From positions 18,582,501-18,646,500 of the forward strand of contig CM076960.1 of assembly GCA_039566865.1 (NCBI GenBank): DNA of 64,000 nucleotides, written 5' to 3'. Under the pieces are notes generated by a model. That model was not told the origin of the DNA. It saw nothing but the letters and a program-made list of their open reading frames with translations, and did not search any database. How positions within the stretch are numbered: the first letter of the stretch is position 1; the number at the start of each line of letters is the position of its first letter. Positions 23,440 to 35,249 of the stretch are shown piece after piece. Position numbers and translations under genes: made by a program. The stretch comes from Aurelia coerulea. Taxonomy: Eukaryota > Cnidaria > Scyphozoa > Semaeostomeae > Ulmaridae.

Positions 23440-24950
23440 ATACCATATAAACTTTCTACCTGATATCTTCGGATATTAACAGTTATTGTCTCCAAAATTC
23501 TGATCTCCATTTACAAGTTGTAGTTTGACTTCCTCCCTATACATCGAACCCAACAAAGTGCATCCTACAGTAACAGAATTTCTAAAAGTCATTATAAGCT
23601 ATCTACCTGATATCTTGGATATTTACAGTACTCTCTTCAAAATTCTGTTATTCATCTACAGTTTGTAGTGCAACTTCTTCCTTATATCGAACCCACCGTA
23701 TCATACGTCAATACGGTAGCAGAATTTCTAAAAGCTAAAAGTCATTATAAGCTTTCTACCTGATATCTTGGATATTTACAGTACTCTCTTCAAAATTCTG
23801 ATCTCCATTTACAAGTTGTAGTTTGACTTCCTCCCTATATATCGAACCCAACAAAGTGCATCCTACAGTAACAGAATTTCTAAAAGTCATTATAAGCTAT
23901 CTACCTGATATCTTGGATATTTACAGTACTCTCTTCAAAATTCTGTTCTTCATCTGCAGTTTGTAGTGCAACTTCTTCCTTATATCGAACCCAACGTATC
24001 ATACGTCAATACGGTAGCAGAATTTCTAAAGGCTAAAGTCATTATGAGCTTTCTTCCTGATATCTTGGATATTAACAGTACTCTCTTCAAAATTCTGTTA
24101 TTCACTTGCAATTCGTAGTTTAACTTCCTCCCTATATATCGAACCCAACAAAGTGCATCCTACAGTAACAGAATTTCTAAAAGTCATTATAAGCTATCTA
24201 CCTGATATCTTGGATATTAACAGTACTCTCTTCAAAATTCTGTTCTTCATCTGCAGTTTGTAGTGCAACTTCTTCCTTATATCGAACCAAACGTATCATA
24301 CGTCAATACGGTAGTAGAATTTCTAAAGGCTAAAGTCATTATAAGCTTTCTACCTGATATCTTGGATATTAACAGTACTCTCTTCAAAATTCTGTTATTC
24401 ACTTGCAATTCGCAGTGCAACTTCTTCCTTATATCGAACCCAACGTATCATACGTCAATACGGTAGTAGAATTTCTAAAGGCTAAAGTCATTATAAGCTT
24501 TCTACCTGATATCTTGGATATTAACAGTACTCTCTTCAAAATTCTGTTATTCATTTGCAATTCGTAGTTTAACTTCCTCCCTATATATCGAACCCAACAA
24601 AGTGCATCCTACAGTAACAGAATTTCTAAAAGTCATTATAAGCTATCTACCTGATATCTTGGATATTAACAGTACTCTCTTCAAAATTCTGTTCTTCATC
24701 TGCAGTTTGTAGTGCAACTTCTTCCTTATATCGAACCCAACGTATCATACGTCAATACGGTAGTAGAATTTCTAAAGGCTAAAGTCATTATAAGCTTTCT
24801 ACCTGATATCTTGGATATTAACAGTACTCTCTTCAAAATTCTGTTATTCACTTGCAATTCGTAGTGCAACTTCTTCCTTATATCGAACCAAACGTATCAT
24901 ACGTCAATACGGTAGTAGAATTTCTAAAGGCTAAAGTCATTATAAGCTTT
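23440..24950 (-). repeat. Minisatellite of 145/152-bp units copied from a coding exon
   Basis: About eleven units have TACCTGATATCTTGG anchors near 23457, 23604, 23757, 23902, 24054, 24199, 24351, 24503, 24648, 24800, with the true exon at 24952. Two unit types occur: about 152 bp (with GTATCATACGTCAATACGG) and about 145 bp (with AAAGTGCATCCTACAG). On the minus strand about 75 bp of each unit copies the last 75 bp of zinc-finger exon 10, ending [13 protein letters not shown] then CAG|GTAG. Six copies carry an in-frame TAA; those at 23757, 23902, 24199 and 24648 stay open. The 145-bp type has an AG before a 75-nt open segment (phase 2-2); the 152-bp type would splice one base out of frame. The simplest reading is a duplication of the gene's 3' end, not a working exon array. 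Confidence 0.85.
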
Positions 24951-27900
24951 CTACCTGATATCTTGGATATTAACAGTACTCTCTTCAAAATTCTGTTCTT
25001 CACTTGCTATTTGTAGCTCAACTTCCTCTGGGCTTTGTTGGGAATACATATGGTCGACCATAGTTGGGTTGTGTGAGATATTCAATAAGTGTTCGCTCAC
25101 AACATGCGATGGTTCCATTAGGGAAACAACATAACTGTCATTTGATGAATAATGATTGAAACCAGAATCAAGTGATGAAGAACGATTGTCGATTACTGAT
25201 TCCTATAAAATGAAAGATTACTGGATTACTGAAGATGAAAGATTACTGAAGGGACGTAATATGACGAGAAATCGGTAAAAAGTGGTCAAGTCTGACAGAA
25301 ACAATCCCGGTTTCAGTAATTACTTTTTAAGTTTTTCATAATAGAACTTTTAGCTATTCTACAAAAGAGCCTGGATCGAGCGTTATTTCTATACATTCTA
25401 CATGCAACGTTCGATAGGGTGGCATTAGAGCTTCTATCACTATTGTACACGTTAAAAAATTCTACAAAATGTAGCAAAATATCGTTCGATTCTGGTCCTT
25501 TGCAGAATAGCTAAAAGGTCTATTTGTTATAGGCTCTGCGACGGTTTCCCGTTCCTGCTACAGGTCTGCAGATTTAGAGCTTATTTAGGTTTTTTTGACG
25601 TCCCCCCCCCCCCCATGTACAAATTACGATCGTATTTTGCATCATCTGAGCAGAGAATACAATTTGTCAGTATTGTTCACAAAAACAATATGCAATCAGC
25701 ATAGGCTCCAAATCTTTAACTCGGCGTAAAAAGGTGGGCGCAAAATTCTATGACCTATTTCTCCTGATTGAATGGCTTGAAAGAAACTTTAGCAACTTAT
25801 CTATGATTCTACCGTTGGACTTTCCAGAAATCTTGAATATTTTTTCGAAATTACAGCGTATCTTACATTTCAACTCATTTGAGGATGTGACGTCATCAAA
25901 TTTCTAAATCATAAACCAGATGAGTGACTGACTTTTGCTTGATACCATATTGTAGGCATTCATAAACTATGGTTTTCTCCGAAATTATTTCATGTTGCAT
26001 CAAGCAGTTTACAAATTATGATGGTTTTAAGTTGTTTTTGAAAATTTTTCTTGAATTCTTGAAAAAAATAAAAAACACTCTAATTCTGAAAATATTGAAG
26101 ATTTCAGAAAAGTCCAACGGTTAGGTCACTGAATTTTACACCAGCCTTTTTAAAGATTTTGAACCTATGCTAATGCAATCAGTACTAACGCACTTCAATT
26201 CAGCCCTATTTTCCTTGGCAGCTGTGTTGAGGATGGTGACAGGGTTATCGGCCCCTACGGTACCTGCTATAGCCTGCGCGCAGACCCAATATTCCGAAGA
26301 AGAAAGGGTCTGCGCAACAACGACCAAAAGCTTGCTACACAGTGCAAATCCCTTTAGGCCATTCATTTTACTCGGACTACGGATAAATTATAGCATAGTC
26401 ATAAGAGAAAACTTAATTTTTCTCTTATGACTATGATAATAGCGAAGAACGACATGTTTTTCAACACGCTAAACAACACATCGTTAAATGAATTAATCAA
26501 CTCATGATTGCATACAATATTTTCCCTGAAACCCAGAATTGTTCGGTAGCAAGCTTTTGCTCGTTGTTGCGCAGACCCTTTCTTCTTCAGAATATTGGGT
26601 CTGCACGCAGGCTATACCTGCTACTGATTGGGTACTGGTAGGAATTACAGGGTAATATGGAAATTTTTGGGGGATTTTTTTGAGACAAGGATATTTTTTT
26701 AGGACTTTGAACACAGAAATTATCAATTTTTTCATTCCGAATTTTTCCCAATATTTGTCCGTAATTTTCTATTTTAAGTGGTACTGTTTTCCTACTCCGA
26801 TGGTCCCTGATACTGACCTTGATGGTACTGGGTACCGGATATTTTGGTACCAGGTACTGCCCCTGTGGTACTGTGGTACATTTTACCTGTCACCATCATC
26901 TGCGTCCGCCTAAGTGCACTTGACCCCTCACAACCAATAGAGTTTATTCCTTATTGCTTTTCATCTTAACTTAGACAAAGCTTAGAAAAAATGAACATAC
27001 CTCAAGCATCAGAGCATCGTTGATGTCACATGACAAATCATACTTCCGGTTAATATTCAGGTGATCTTCACTTGAACAAGTTTCCATTCTTCCAACATCA
27101 TCATTTGCCAAAAAAGATGACATTCCATTATCAACGAGAAACGGTCGCATTTCCATTATCGAATCAGTTGCGCCACTTACAGATAACGAACCCTCGTAAT
27201 CAGATGAGGTCAGCGCATTTTCGATCGCTGTATCGATGTTTCGGCTCTCTAACGTAACAGAAGTGCGAGGAACTGTTGGCAGTAACGATCGATTATACGC
27301 GTGGTCATTCGGGTAGTCGTGGTGGAATAACTCGTTCACTTGTATATCCCGCGGTAGAAATCGTGTCATCGATAACGGAACGGCCACAGACCCTGAACTG
27401 AAAATTGGGGAAGACATTTCGACGCTTCTGCTTTCAGGACTTTCGGATGCGATAGTTGAAATGGGGTCAAATACTGGAGAATCGAGTTTCAGATTATCTG
27501 GTTTCGATCTCTTCCCTTCGCTTTTTGACGATATGATAGAATCTCTAATGTTTTCACTTGAAGTTGCATTTGCTTGTGAAGGACTTGTTGTGCTGCGGGA
27601 ATTTAATGATACAACTGTTTCTTGGCTGCATTTTGGTCTCTGTTCACGCGATTCCTTGTTGATCTGAAATAAATAGAATAAGTTTCAAGAAATTTGATTT
27701 CTCAGCGTCCACAAAGTAATAAAGCCTTTGCAAGATTCGATCAAGTTCTTTTCAATTACCTCACCGGGTGTCCCAAAAAAATACCCTGTTTGGAAAATCA
27801 CCAAGATGTGATTACATGGCGAAGTTTTCAAAATTTCCTTTTTGGCAAGCAGATCAAAGATCAAAATAATTTTACCAGGTACAGCTGATCTTGTTTAAAA

Positions 27901-30900
27901 TTAGTAAATTAGCTCTTTTTAGGGCTGCCTGAAGGTGAAAGTGAATTTGCGTTTTTAGCGCCAAGCACTGGGACCGCAGAATTAGAATAGACCTAATCGA
28001 GTCCGCGACCCCTTGTCATGACGCTCAAGTGGTGGGGCTCTACCTGGGATCGAACCCTCTCCGCCCTACTGTTCTGGCTGCAATATCAGAGGATTACACC
28101 ACTGCGCCACAACACCTTCACCAACACCTTGCCTGGTTTTGAAGCATACTAAAAAAAGCACTGCTGATCACCAAACCAATTTCCTTTCTATATTAAGCTC
28201 ACAGTTTGGTCATAAATGACAGACAGAAATGCTAACTGTCATTGGAGATTTCAAGGATGATAAAAACTCTGTTTTGGCTGTAATGCAAGATAGACTATGT
28301 TGCTTCAAAAGTACAGCACGAAATAGGGTTTTCAACGGGCAATTTTTCAACCATCAAGTATTGAAAACAAACGTTTTATCAACTTCATATATTTTTGGTC
28401 CATTGAAAAAAGAATTGGAAATAAAATTTTATCAAAGGTATGATATGCTATGACTCGATAAGCTATGCTTCTCTAGGGCGTATGAAAACGTTTGTAGTTA
28501 GTTTTAACATCAATTGTTTTCATAAATCATTATCAATCAAGCGAGTTTCGGTGATATTCAATACAGGAGTACATGCAGGGACGCCCGGTACAAATAAACA
28601 TCCCACTTACCTCCGCAATTCCAGTCTCTCTTTGACTGCCGTCCACGATCTCCGATGAATCTAAACTATCGTTGCCAGCATTCATGTATTGAAAGCAAAC
28701 AGCCTCCCCAAGGGAAACAACAGTGTTCTCCGAGTCCAAGGGCGCAGAGGCACTATCAGGATTTAGAAGCCCAGTGACGTCATCTATTGCAGGAATCAGA
28801 ACCTCGTTCAAGGAAATGTCAACGTATTGATTGTGATCGTTTAATCGTAGATTCAGCGATTCGTTGCGTAGCCTGTTTTGGATTTCTGTTGAGATAAAGC
28901 AAACAGCAATCAGTTGTGAACTCATGGAGAAAAATTCACTGAACGTGCAAAACAAGGAGCATTTGGAGGGCCCCTTGAAAATCAACTTGTTGAAGGGCAA
29001 CCCTCCTTAAAAGCTCGAGAAAAGTTTTCAATGATTTTTCTTTAATTCGCTAGACCTACTGGATACCTCTGCTATAAATTTAAATGTCCTAAGCATTTCA
29101 TTTATTTTTAGAAATGAAAACAGAATTTCCAAACACATATCAACGTCAGACATTACTAGATTTCAACTTCAGTAATTGATTCCAGAAGGATATGTACAGT
29201 AAAAGCTCTATTAAGGCACAACATTATATATTTAGTTATGCTTTGTTCATGCCACGTGCTCGGCTTTGATTGGGATGTATTGAGATTTTATGATTTTTGC
29301 AAATACAAACTTTCAACCTTGCACAAACTCTTCAGCATTTTTGCCTTGGTTTGGAGTTGGCAATGGACCTGCTACAAGTCTCTCTCTCTCTCTCTTCTCA
29401 GCGCAAGTCATAAGATGTTCAATGTGAGGGCGAGGGAGAAGGGAGGAGAGAGACGCTCTCCGCCTCCACCATTCTTTTCTCCTTCTTCCTGCTCGCCATT
29501 TATCTTGTGCTGACAAGAGAGAGACTTGTAGCAAGTCCAGGTTGGCAATTGCAGCAGTAATCATAACGAGATATCATAAAGCATTTACCTTGCTCTTGTA
29601 ATAACTTCTCTTCCTTTTCGATTTTGGCTTGATGTCTTCTAATATGAGTCCGCAGTACATTCTTAGAATAATACGATTTTATGCATCCTTCTAATGGGCA
29701 AACAAAACACGTTTCTCTCGTATGTAAACAAATGTGGTCCTTCAATGAACTCACAGCAGAAAATCTTGATGAGCAATCTGGAAATTGATGATAAACGAAC
29801 TTTACTTGATTTCAAGGGTGTTTACAACTTTATAAGCTCAATGAAACAAAGTTTAAGTCTTAGAAACTTACAAACTGCGTCTCCAATACTCTAAGCTTCT
29901 TCCCCAAGGGGGTGCTCTCTATTTTCAATCCGGCCCAATATTTGGGGTCTGGAATCTGGCATTAAATCTATATTTTAGGCCTGTGAATAACAACGTGAAA
30001 AAAATTCAATATTTGGGGTCCATCAGCCAGAAAATAGGAGAACCGTGCAATTTGGTGAAAATCATTGCAGTGACCTCACTTATCATTTGTACACCTTGCA
30101 TTTGGTGTTCATCTAATATCACATTTATCACATCTGTTCGCTCAAACAATACAATTCAATTCAATGCAGACTAGTTACACTCGTGCAGTCAGTCTATAAT
30201 GCATTTGCAAAGTACAAAACAAACTTTTCCTGAAGAGAAGAAATGCTTTTGATTAAAGGGAACAGACATAGCTATATCTTGTAGCCGCTATAAATAGGCT
30301 GAAGAAACGCCCACAAACCCATTGTTTCTTTACCTACACAATGAAACCGGATGTGTCAAAGTGGTCGATGACAATAGATTATATTTTTGACCTGGCCCGG
30401 GCCAGCTTTTAACTATGTCGATTCCCTTTAAGATAGCATCGTTTCGTTACCATAAGCGAAAGGGAAGACGAAATCTATGGGGAGGGGAACCCAATAAAAT
30501 GTCCATTGTTTACCAAAATATCTGCCCGAAAAGGGGCGGATTTCGCCTGAAATAGGCTCATTGTTAAAACTCTTTGGAGCCCATGATTGTATAATAAAGA
30601 ATTTATATAAAGCTTGATTCAAAAAACATAGTTTATTCTAAGAATAGGGTAACTAACTATCTGCAGAAATACAATATTCACAATTTCGGCTAATTAAATT
30701 GTTACCAAATCAAGTAATCTTACCTTCGAACGGACAGAAGAATGCTTTAATGTCAGTATGATGCATTTTGATATGTTGATTAAGGTTATCTTGTCGTTTA
30801 AAAGATGACAGACATCCTTCATATTTGCATTCGAATGGCTTCGCTTCTGCGTGTATCATCTGATGTCTGTTTAATTTGCTACCAGATGTGAATGTAGCAT

Positions 30901-33900
30901 GACAATCCTAAAAAATCATTGGAATAAACACAGTCTGGAATAAACATGGTCAGTCAAGAAAAATAATCCCCGTTTCAAAGGCCACTGCTCTCTGGGTATA
31001 AAGAACATGATAATGACTAGTATATTATTATATAGTGGACATGTTCAAATAAATTCTAAAATTTATCGACTGAAATCAGCTACCAATCTGAAATTATGCG
31101 GGATTTTCCCAAGATAGCCCCTTCCAGAAATCGTCATGGTTTAAATCACGGCCAAATTTACTGCCTTACTGGAATGGTTTTATTGATGCTTGAGCGTGTG
31201 TTATCCTTTTGGGAAGATGAAAGTGTCATCTATGGGAGTATAAACAAATAATTTATGGGCGATTTCCAAGGGAATAACACTTGCTAAATGGTGTTGAAGT
31301 CATTCCTGTAAGGCAGAAGTATTAGGAAAATTTGGTCGTGATTTTAGGCCTGTTTTGAAGATTATCAAGGGGCTTTTGCGAGAGAATCCCTCGTTATCTC
31401 AGAGCGGAGAAGCCAATTTGAGCAAGGCTTTCTCTTTCAGGATTTCTCTTCCAACCTTTTGTTAAATTTTAGTCCCTGTTTAGAATCCGTTTGGTTGTGA
31501 GTCATTGTATCAGTCGAAATGAAGAAATCAGATTAAAAACATTGAAAAAATACAAGGGGTCATGTCTCAACTCTCAGCTGAGTCAAAACAAGCATCCTCC
31601 CTGAGCTTACTTAAGCAGTCGATTTAGGGTTTTTTCTTTTTAATTGTAAATTTCGGATATTGTAAATAGGTTTTTTCATTGTCAATAGGTTCAGTGATAG
31701 TTTTAATATCAATCATTTTTTGTACTATAGTTTAGTTCTATAGGGCCCCTTGAAAACCAGCACTTCTGCGGAAGAGCTACCCTCCCCTTTAGTTAAATAA
31801 ATGAAAATTAAAAATGAAATGAAGCGTCATCAGTCTAATAACAAACCTTGAAAGAACATTTGAATGGTCGTTCGTTGGTGTGCGATCTTATATGTACATC
31901 CAAATAAGATTTTCTATCAAACAGTTGGCCACAATCAGGAAATGTACAAACATATCGACCAGGCGTCTTTCTACAAATAAAATTCACATTAAACAGCAAC
32001 GCAAGTAAGATACGTACATGTATTGAGAAAAGCATTTAAAAAACGAGTAAAACTAACAAGTTGAATTTCTTTTATTTGATAATGGCTTTGATCATGCATT
32101 TTAGGCCATCTTTTAGTTGTTCTGATGACTTCTTTCATCTCTCGAATTCATCATGGGACCACTATGTTCTAAAAATTACAAAAAAGTGACAAAAAAGTAT
32201 TTCAATATTTTGGGTTTTAGAACAATATTTTGGCCTTTAGATTTTGATGACTATAGTAGAACTGCATTTGGTTATCCATGATTATCCAAACAGAGGGCAT
32301 TTTTTAAGAAGTAGAAAAGCGGAAACAACACAACAAAAGCGGCAGGAAATGAGGTATGATTAATTACAAATTGCCAATATTTCGTCCACCCATGAATGAC
32401 TTCCTTATGTATTCTGACGAACAAATGATTTTAAGCATATCAAAGTATCTTATTTGCCCCTTGAAAAAAGTGTTTATGAGACTAACTACTCACTTTTTTG
32501 GAAAATGGATTTTCTTTTCATGATTTTGCAGTCCTCTCTCTGACGTGCAAACTTTGTCACATTCAGTAACAGGACACTGGAAGAATGTTGTATGCGTGTG
32601 GACATGTGCTTTCAATTTGTAGGATTCGGAATATGATCTGTTACAATTCTCAACTGGACACTGCAAGAGGAAATGATGAAGTAACATTCAATAGAGCCAA
32701 AAGTGTAAATCTAGCATAGGTCTCAAATCTTTCAAATCTTCAAAAAGGTGGGTGTAAAATTCTATGAAATTTTTCTTTCAGTTGAATGGCTTGAAAGGAA
32801 CTTATGGAATTTTTCTGTAAATTTGCCATGGACATTTTTTGATAAACTCGATTTCTTTGGTGGCATTTAAATGATTTTTGAAAAAATTAATGGAAAATCT
32901 TGAAAGATTTCAATCATCATAAATCCTAAACCAATAGAGGAAAAATGATATAACCTTCACAAAAACTATAGTTTATGAAGGTCTACAATATGGCGGCAAG
33001 GAGAAATCTGTAGCTTTTTTGGTTTAGGATTTAGAAATTTGATGATGTCACAGCCTCAAATTTAATAAATGCCGGCATTTTGAAATACGGTTAAATAAAT
33101 AAATAGACAAGTCCATGTTAGAGAGTAGTACGACATATCCAAAAAATTTTATAGTACGACATATCCAAAAATTTCTATAGTACGTTTTGGCACTAAACTT
33201 GTGCCATACCCAGCTAAAGAATCAAAATACACATGCTGGTTTTATAACACTGATTATGGAAACCACTTAAACTAGTCAAACAGGATTTGGTAAGAGGATC
33301 ATGGACTTACCACAAATTTCTTTTCTGCACCATGCTTAATTTGATGTCTTTCAAGTTTATATTTTGTTTTAAATGACCAGTTGCAATTCTCATGTTCACA
33401 CTAGGAAACAAATGAAAATAGAATAGTTCAATTCAGGGTTAAGGAATTTTATATGCAAAGTCATTCTAATAAAGAAATTGCAAAGGCTGCTAAAGCCTTA
33501 AAATGGCGGGGGGGGGGGAGGGAAAGAAGAAGGAATATCCTTTGCCAATGAATCTCAGGGAAGGAAATGGAAACTACTCTGTGGTATCCATCTCAAAATA
33601 GATGGCATGCGTTATTGCTTGAATCGTTGTCATTTGCAGAAATTATGACATCTACTGTAATTTGAGAACTGTAATTTGAGACAAACTATAATCCTGTATC
33701 AAATATTGTCAAAAAAATCTTGAGAAAGTAGAGACAGTTTGCAATAACTTTTGAATTTGAATTTTTGACATTGAATAGCACAAGAAAAATGGAAAAATGA
33801 AACAATTGTGTCACAAGTTTCCTCCAGAAATTTTGGTATGAAGTGTAGTCGATTTTAATTTAATGAGATATAGTTTGTAGTCAGAAAATAATACAAATTG

Positions 33901-35249
33901 CATGAAAATCTTGCATGCTATCAACATTTAGTAGCAATCATGACAACATCATATAACCATTTTAAAAGAAGTTACCTTGTATCTGTGTTTTCCAGTTTCC
34001 TCAAACAAATGTTCCATGTACTTGGCTTTCTTTGCAAACTTCCTGTTGCAGTTTTCACAAGAATAGCGTTCATCAGGCTTCTGCAATGAATACAAGTTTT
34101 TGATTATCAATAAGAGGATAAATTTTACACACAGTACAGGCTCTGCGCACATTAACATGACAAGAACCTTCAAGAATCCTTAGGAATTTTCAAAAAATTC
34201 TTCACACTAAGAACAAGAAAGAAGCCTTAAGAACATAAAGTTTTCTCAAGAACTCTTAAGAATTATAGCATACTTAGGGCTCAGATCTCCAAATCTTTAA
34301 AAAGGTGGGTGTAAAATTGTATGACATTTTTGTTTGAATTGAATGGCTTGAAAGGAACTTATGGTACTTTGCTTTAAATCTGCCATGGAAATATTTTGAT
34401 ATCTTGATTTTTTTCAAAATGGCAGCAATTTAATTACTTTTGAAAAAATTCATGGAAAATTTCGAAAAAATTTAAACAAGTATTGTAAATCTTAAACCAT
34501 AGAGAAAAAATGATATCAACCCTCGTGAAAAACAATAGTTTATGAAGATTTGATATATGGTGGCAAGCAGAAATCTGTAGCCTTTCTGGTATTTGATGAC
34601 ATCATAGCCTCAAATTTAATAAATGCCACCATTAATCAAGATATCAATAAATTTCCATGGCAGATTTACAGCAAAAAAACCCTAAGTCCCTTCCAAGCCA
34701 TTTATTTCAAAGAAAACTGTAATTGAATTTTACACCAACCTTTTGAAAGATTTGAGCCCTAATTGTTAGGCAGAAAAGATGCGGTAATGTGACTGTGCAA
34801 GGCATGCACCTTATAAACTACTTAGAATCATTTCAACAAATACATTTGATCATGGTTCCACAACTTGAAATTATGAACAATGCTGCAAAGTGTTTATTCT
34901 TGATTTTTCTTCTCTTTTTCAAATCTCATCTCATGATCTGTGTGACCATTATCAGACAAGAACATTTATCAAATGGTTCCATTGCTCAATCAAATTTTTG
35001 CAGTTTTGCGTTATTCCGTTCTAAAAAATTTCTTACAATTTGATCTCGGATGGATGTTCCACCAACTGAAACAACAGCTTCATTGTGATTAGAGATTCCA
35101 CCCTTTTCATCTGTTTCCTTCTTTTTCTTGAGATTTTTTTTCAATTCATCACCAAAGACTGCACCACAAGCGAGCAGGAGATTGCTGACTGGATTTTCAT
35201 CATCTGCATTTCTTCTTGAACCTGCTACTTCAACTGACCCTGCTTGCAT
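24951..35249 (-). CDS. Eight-finger C2H2 zinc-finger protein, ZXD-like
   Basis: Ten exons on the minus strand: 35249-35037, 34080-33976, 33400-33311, 32660-32494, 31970-31847, 30907-30724, 29687-29589, 28885-28611, 27663-27001, 25202-24951. All have GT..AG borders and compatible phases, giving 2172 nt (723 residues and stop TAG). The start is the first ATG after an in-frame TGA. Residues 1-71 are a charged N-terminus. Eight fingers follow, beginning [70 protein letters not shown] and CPFEGCIKSY. After them come a charged helix ([12 protein letters not shown]) and a long acidic, Ser/Thr-rich C-terminal half, as in transcriptional activators. CxxxxC finger spacing and texts like [14 protein letters not shown] recall the ZXDA/B/C family; TFIIIA-type is an alternative. 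It is presumably a nuclear DNA-binding regulator. Confidence 0.87.
25340..25524. mobile_element. About 187-bp MITE, copy 1
   Basis: The ends AATAGAACTTTTAGCTATTC and AGAATAGCTAAAAGGTCTATT are inverted. The inside matches the element at 39598-39785 (shared ACAAAAGAGCCTGGATCGAG and CTACAAAATGTAGCAAAATA). It lies downstream of the zinc-finger exon 9, in intron 9. Confidence 0.85.
25698..26171. mobile_element. MULE-like MITE, subfamily A, copy 1
   Basis: The ends are AGCATAGGCTCCAAATCTTT and the inverse of GATTTTGAACCTATGCT. Long inverted arms include CCGTTGGACTTTCCAGAAAT on the left and AGAAAAGTCCAACGG on the right. Flanks TATGCAATC (25689-25697) and AATGCAATC (26172-26180) make a 9-bp target duplication with one mismatch, the signature of Mutator-like elements. 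No coding capacity. Confidence 0.85.
26270..26614. mobile_element. Long-TIR element with perfect 9-bp duplication
   Basis: Inverted ends of about 85 bp start TAGCCTGCGCGCAGACCCAA; the other end is the inverse of TTGGGTCTGCACGCAGGCTA. The flanks are TACCTGCTA on both sides (26261-26269 and 26615-26623), a perfect 9-bp duplication, so this too is MULE-like. The centre holds an 18-bp perfect hairpin at 26394-26435 (CATAGTCATAAGAGAAAA, 6-base loop). It lies in intron 9 of the zinc-finger gene. Confidence 0.88.
27764..27783 (+). repeat. Fragment of GGGTGTCCC-end element
   Basis: CCGGGTGTCCCAAAAAAAT matches the termini of the elements at 43979 and 62636. No partner end was seen nearby, so it is only a relic, or chance. 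Confidence 0.35.
27920..28117 (-). repeat. tRNA-derived SINE
   Basis: On the minus strand, TGGCGCAGTGG (28109-28099) is a good Pol III A box. GGTTCGATCCC (28056-28046) is a good B box at tRNA-like spacing. The head begins GTGTTGTGGCGC; a non-tRNA body follows toward 27920. It is too divergent and lacks the structure for a working tRNA. It sits in intron 8 of the zinc-finger gene, in the same orientation. Confidence 0.75.
28955..29010 (+). repeat. Possible LINE tail fragment
   Basis: GGGCCCCTTGAAAATCAACT ... GGGCAACCCTCC forms a short stem and matches the text at 31738-31795. This block resembles 3' ends of non-LTR elements that finish in AAATGAAA-type tails. Family identity is not certain. 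Confidence 0.35.
29365..29540. mobile_element. MITE with 9-bp duplication, next to exon 7
   Basis: The inverted ends GGACCTGCTACAAGTCTCTC and GAGAGACTTGTAGCAAGTCC are flanked by GTTGGCAAT on both sides (29356-29364 and 29541-29549). It lies only about 50 bp past the donor of zinc-finger exon 7 and carries CT-rich and GA-rich tracts, so it could affect splicing. Confidence 0.85.
29688..29694 (-). promoter_or_regulatory. Tandem NAGNAG splice acceptor inside a zinc finger
   Basis: On the minus strand the exon-7 acceptor reads ATTAGAAG before GATGC. Splicing at the second AG gives CPFEGC (normal CxxxxC finger 8). Splicing at the first adds one Glu, giving CPFEEGC (CxxxxxC). The downstream AG fits the family, so I used it for the gene model. 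Confidence 0.6.
30257..30427. mobile_element. TTAA-target MITE (T2/Kolobok type)
   Basis: TTAA at 30253-30256 and 30428-30431 flank ends AGGGAACAGACATAG and CTATGTCGATTCCCT. The terminus TTAAAGGGAA fits the TTAAAGGRR pattern known for T2-type (Kolobok) MITEs. It lies in an intron of the zinc-finger gene. Confidence 0.8.
31530..31825 (+). repeat. Possible LINE 3' end
   Basis: Unique-looking 3' sequence ends in GGGCCCCTTGAAAACCAGCA...GCTACCCTCCCC followed by TTAAATAAATGAAAATTAAAAATGAAA-type tail. It shares a block with 28955-29010. The assignment to a non-LTR retrotransposon is an inference from tail style. Confidence 0.4.
32713..33090. mobile_element. MULE-like MITE, subfamily B, right end lost
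   Basis: Starts AGCATAGGTCTCAAATCTTT, and the interior matches the other subfamily B copies (TTGAATGGCTTGAAAGGAAC, TTTGATGATGTCACAGCCTC). It stops near 33090 without the mirrored end, so no target duplication can be read. Located in intron 3 of the zinc-finger gene. Confidence 0.75.
33118..33184. repeat. Two-copy direct repeat, about 30 bp
   Basis: AGTACGACATATCCAAAAA occurs twice in tandem, followed by a third partial AGTACG. This is a minor local duplication in an intron. Confidence 0.7.
34267..34763. mobile_element. MULE-like MITE, subfamily B
   Basis: Starts AGCATACTTAGGGCTCAGAT and ends TTTGAAAGATTTGAGCCCTA. The long arms share AAAAAGGTGGGTGTAAAATT and AATTTTACACCAACCTTTT. The terminus is damaged on the right and no target duplication is clear. 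Located in intron 1 of the zinc-finger gene. Confidence 0.78.

Noticed and set aside
25602..25614. C-run and other homopolymers (33508, 44600, 54615) as functional G-quadruplexes
   Set aside because: Plausible structures, but no gene-regulatory position or conservation can be shown from the sequence.
26755..26890. GGTAC-rich stretch as a regulatory array
   Set aside because: Short irregular low-complexity sequence with no fixed period.
27916..28117. Functional tRNA gene
   Set aside because: A and B boxes are present, but the cloverleaf arms do not pair well by eye and a long non-tRNA body follows, as in a SINE.
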